NCBI RefSeq assembly: GCF_040801915.1
Contig: NZ_JBFMIA010000009.1
Coordinates: 1-64,000 of the forward strand
DNA: 64,000 nt
Direction of reading: 5' to 3'
From: Jeotgalibacillus marinus
GTDB lineage: Bacteria; Bacillota; Bacilli; Bacillales; Jeotgalibacillaceae
In this document: positions 62,162-64,000 of the stretch, in pieces
Layout: every line of letters starts with the position of its first letter
Numbering within the stretch: the first letter of the stretch is position 1
Notes under the pieces: model-generated
The model's input: the letters and a program-made list of their open reading frames with translations, nothing else
Databases searched by the model: none
Told to the model about the DNA's origin: nothing
Translations under genes and position numbers: made by a program

Positions 62162-62785
62162 TTATTCTACTGGGGCTATTTTGTTAGCAAGCTTCTTGGC
62201 TTCTTCTTTTGATTCTTCAAGGATCTTATCAGCCTTGTCAGGAAACTGACTCATACCTTCACAAATGACCGAATCATAGTCTTTAATTCCAAGAAAGCGC
62301 ATAATTTCTTTTAAGTAATCCTCTGAAAAATTCAATCCCGTTCCTTTGTAAACACCACCCACTACTTCGATATGAATCGCACGTTTATCCTTAACCATTC
62401 CTTCTTGCCCGCCTGCAGTATAACGAAATGTCTTGCCTGGGATACACAAGGAATCAATGTACGTTTTTAATCTTGGTGGAAACAACAAATTCCAAAAAGG
62501 TGTGATAAACACATATACGTCAGCCGCTAGAAACTGATCCAAAACATGATCCATCACTTTTGTTTTATGTGCTTCTACTGCCGTTAGCGGTTCACCAGAT
62601 CTTTTTTTCCCCCACGAAGCCAACACGTCTTCATCTATTTCTTGAAGTTCTGTTTCATATAAATGAACATATTCAACTTCTGCATCTTTTTCTAACTTTG
62701 TAAAATGCTCAATAAACACATCCGCAATTTCTTCACTTACAGATTTTTTGTTTCTCGGGTTAGCGTTGATGTATAAAATCTTCAT
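62162..62785 (-). CDS. azoR: FMN-dependent NADH-azoreductase
   Basis: Flavodoxin-fold quinone/azo reductase using FMN. The phosphate-binding start reads KILYINANPRNKKSVSEEIAD, with TPFWNLLFPPRLKTYIDSLC and GTGLNFSEDYLKEIMRFLGI further on. The length (207) is normal. The role is probably defence against quinones and other electrophiles. Monocistronic. Confidence 0.93.
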   Translation of the reverse strand: MKILYINANPRNKKSVSEEIADVFIEHFTKLEKDAEVEYVHLYETELQEIDEDVLASWGKKRSGEPLTAVEAHKTKVMDHVLDQFLAADVYVFITPFWNLLFPPRLKTYIDSLCIPGKTFRYTAGGQEGMVKDKRAIHIEVVGGVYKGTGLNFSEDYLKEIMRFLGIKDYDSVICEGMSQFPDKADKILEESKEEAKKLANKIAPVE

Positions 62786-63096
62786 ACGGGCTTTTCCTCC
62801 CTTATCTAGAAAAATGGTTTACTTACCTTCTATGATATGCTTTTTATATATATTTTTGAAATAATCAATCTTTTTTATTTTTTTTAACGTAATACATTGA
62901 ACTGCTATCAATTAATCCATACTATAAAAGAATATACAAAGTAAACATCCATTAAATCATAAGTAAGTCCCAACATTTTATGACAGTATAAAAAAGAAAA
63001 AAATAGACAACCCTTATCTGTACACTATCACGAAACAAATAACGTAAAATAAACAATAAAATCAATTTGTTATCTTAAGTAAAGGTGCTGGTGAAA
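62786..63096. other. Intergenic stretch between azoR and pullulanase
   Basis: About 310 bp, very AT-rich, divergent promoter region for both genes. I could not pick out a convincing promoter or a cre site. Confidence 0.45.
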
Positions 63097-64000
63097 ATGG
63101 GCACAGTTCATGGAAATTATAAAGAAGGTTTTTCACTCGATAACCAAAATACTGGGGACTATAAAAAAGTTTCCATTACCCTTCATTACCGTCGGCATGA
63201 TGGAGATTATAGTGGCTGGAATCTGTGGGTTTGGCTAGAAGGACAAAATGGACGTATGGTTGAGTTTGTTGAAAAGTCTTCATACGGACGCACAGCTACA
63301 TTTACAATGGAGGACTCAACCGGAATCAATCGTGTTGGTTTTATCATACGGAAAAGCACGGAACAAAATGATTGGGCAAGCAAACGATTTGACGATCGGT
63401 TTATTACATCATTTGATGACAATGCACATGCAGAAGTTTGGCTCGTACAAGGGATAGAAAAAATTTATTATCATAAAAAGGAGGTTGACGTAACACCAAG
63501 TATAATAAGTGCTACGTTGGAAAAATGGCATGAAATTGAGGTTAAGACAAATCTGGCTTTTGATTGGGAACACGACAATATCACAGTTAATCTTGAAGGA
63601 GCATCGATTAAAGAAATCCATGTGTCAAAAGACCATGATTCTTCTCGTCTCGCTCACCAGTTAACGATAAAAACAAAAGAAAAATTGACCTTACAAGCAG
63701 ACTACCGTGTTGCTATTTCGCATTTTGGAACCTGTGATGTTACCTATGGTTCAATCGTTCGCACCAAACAATTTAATGACGAATTTGCTTACAACGGCAC
63801 ACTGGGCGCAATTTATACAAATGAACGGACATTGTTTCGCGTATGGTCGCCCGATGCACAAAAAGCAACACTTGCGCTTTATTCAAACGCTGAAGTAAAA
63901 GAACTTTCTTTGTATCCGATGGAAAAAGGACCTAATGGCACATGGAGCTATGATTTCAATGGGGATACGCACGAAATGGTGTATATGTTCCGTGTTAAAA
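63097..64000 (+). CDS. pulA: Type I pullulanase, N-terminal part (cut by window end)
   Basis: Debranching enzyme that cleaves alpha-1,6 bonds in pullulan and glycogen/starch. About 300 residues are visible and the frame is open to the end. The start is MGTVHGNYKEGFSLDNQ with AAAGGTG upstream. A CBM41 starch-binding domain follows (KVSITLHYRRHDGDYSGWNL, WVWLEGQNG), then a linker of beta domains and the start of the CBM48 region (FRVWSPDAQKATLALYSNAE). There is no signal peptide, so it is probably cytoplasmic. The catalytic domain lies beyond the window. Confidence 0.85.
   Translation, partial: MGTVHGNYKEGFSLDNQNTGDYKKVSITLHYRRHDGDYSGWNLWVWLEGQNGRMVEFVEKSSYGRTATFTMEDSTGINRVGFIIRKSTEQNDWASKRFDDRFITSFDDNAHAEVWLVQGIEKIYYHKKEVDVTPSIISATLEKWHEIEVKTNLAFDWEHDNITVNLEGASIKEIHVSKDHDSSRLAHQLTIKTKEKLTLQADYRVAISHFGTCDVTYGSIVRTKQFNDEFAYNGTLGAIYTNERTLFRVWSPDAQKATLALYSNAEVKELSLYPMEKGPNGTWSYDFNGDTHEMVYMFRVK

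Overview
The window looks like a chromosomal segment of a low-GC Gram-positive Bacillaceae bacterium. Gene order and protein families match Bacillus: a late flagellar block, comF, degSU, tag teichoic-acid genes, ywqCDE capsule regulators and floT. Many surface proteins (FliD, flagellin, the LCP protein, the SGNH-like protein) are rich in Asp and Glu, which would fit an alkaliphilic or halotolerant species, but that is inference. No rRNA, tRNA, CRISPR array, prophage or intact insertion sequence was seen.

Region 1 (1-14.4 kb, minus strand) is the late flagellar and competence block. In transcription order it holds degV, comFA, comFC, yvyF, flgM, flgN, flgK, flgL, a DUF6470 gene, fliW, csrA, hag, a small unknown gene, flaG, fliD, fliS and fliT. 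Four SigD-type promoters can be read (flgM, hag, flaG, fliD). The hag leader carries a hairpin presenting AGGA in its loop, a likely CsrA site, upstream of a second candidate at the ribosome binding site. FliW and CsrA, the partners that would act there, are encoded just upstream.

Region 2 (14.8-29 kb) holds an orphan ArgH-like lyase, a large Jag_N/FapA protein, the trehalose system (treP, treA, treR, with a TreR-like operator inside the promoter spacer and a cre-like site), a lipoprotein, a frameshifted holin-like toxin relic, degS-degU, yvyE and an LCP ligase gene.

Region 3 (29.3-51.3 kb) is a cell-envelope island. TagO is followed by a csaB / DUF5693 / CsaA-type flippase / tagA group, pointing to a pyruvylated wall polymer. 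Next come tagGH, two TagF-type polymerases (one fused to a GT2 glycosyltransferase), a TagB-like primase, two tagD copies, and a relic of a third polymerase fused against tagG. A CpsB/CpsD/CpsC tyrosine-phosphorylation module and two secreted proteins close the island.

Region 4 (51.5-64 kb) carries an IDEAL-domain protein, a LysM-3D protein with a WalR box, serC-serA, a TetR regulator paired with a frameshifted YhgE-like membrane protein (both preceded by the same palindromic operator), a diacylglycerol-kinase relic, a DUF368/PopT transporter, a DUF4870 protein, NfeD-flotillin behind an ECF-sigma promoter, an azoreductase and the start of a type I pullulanase cut by the window end.
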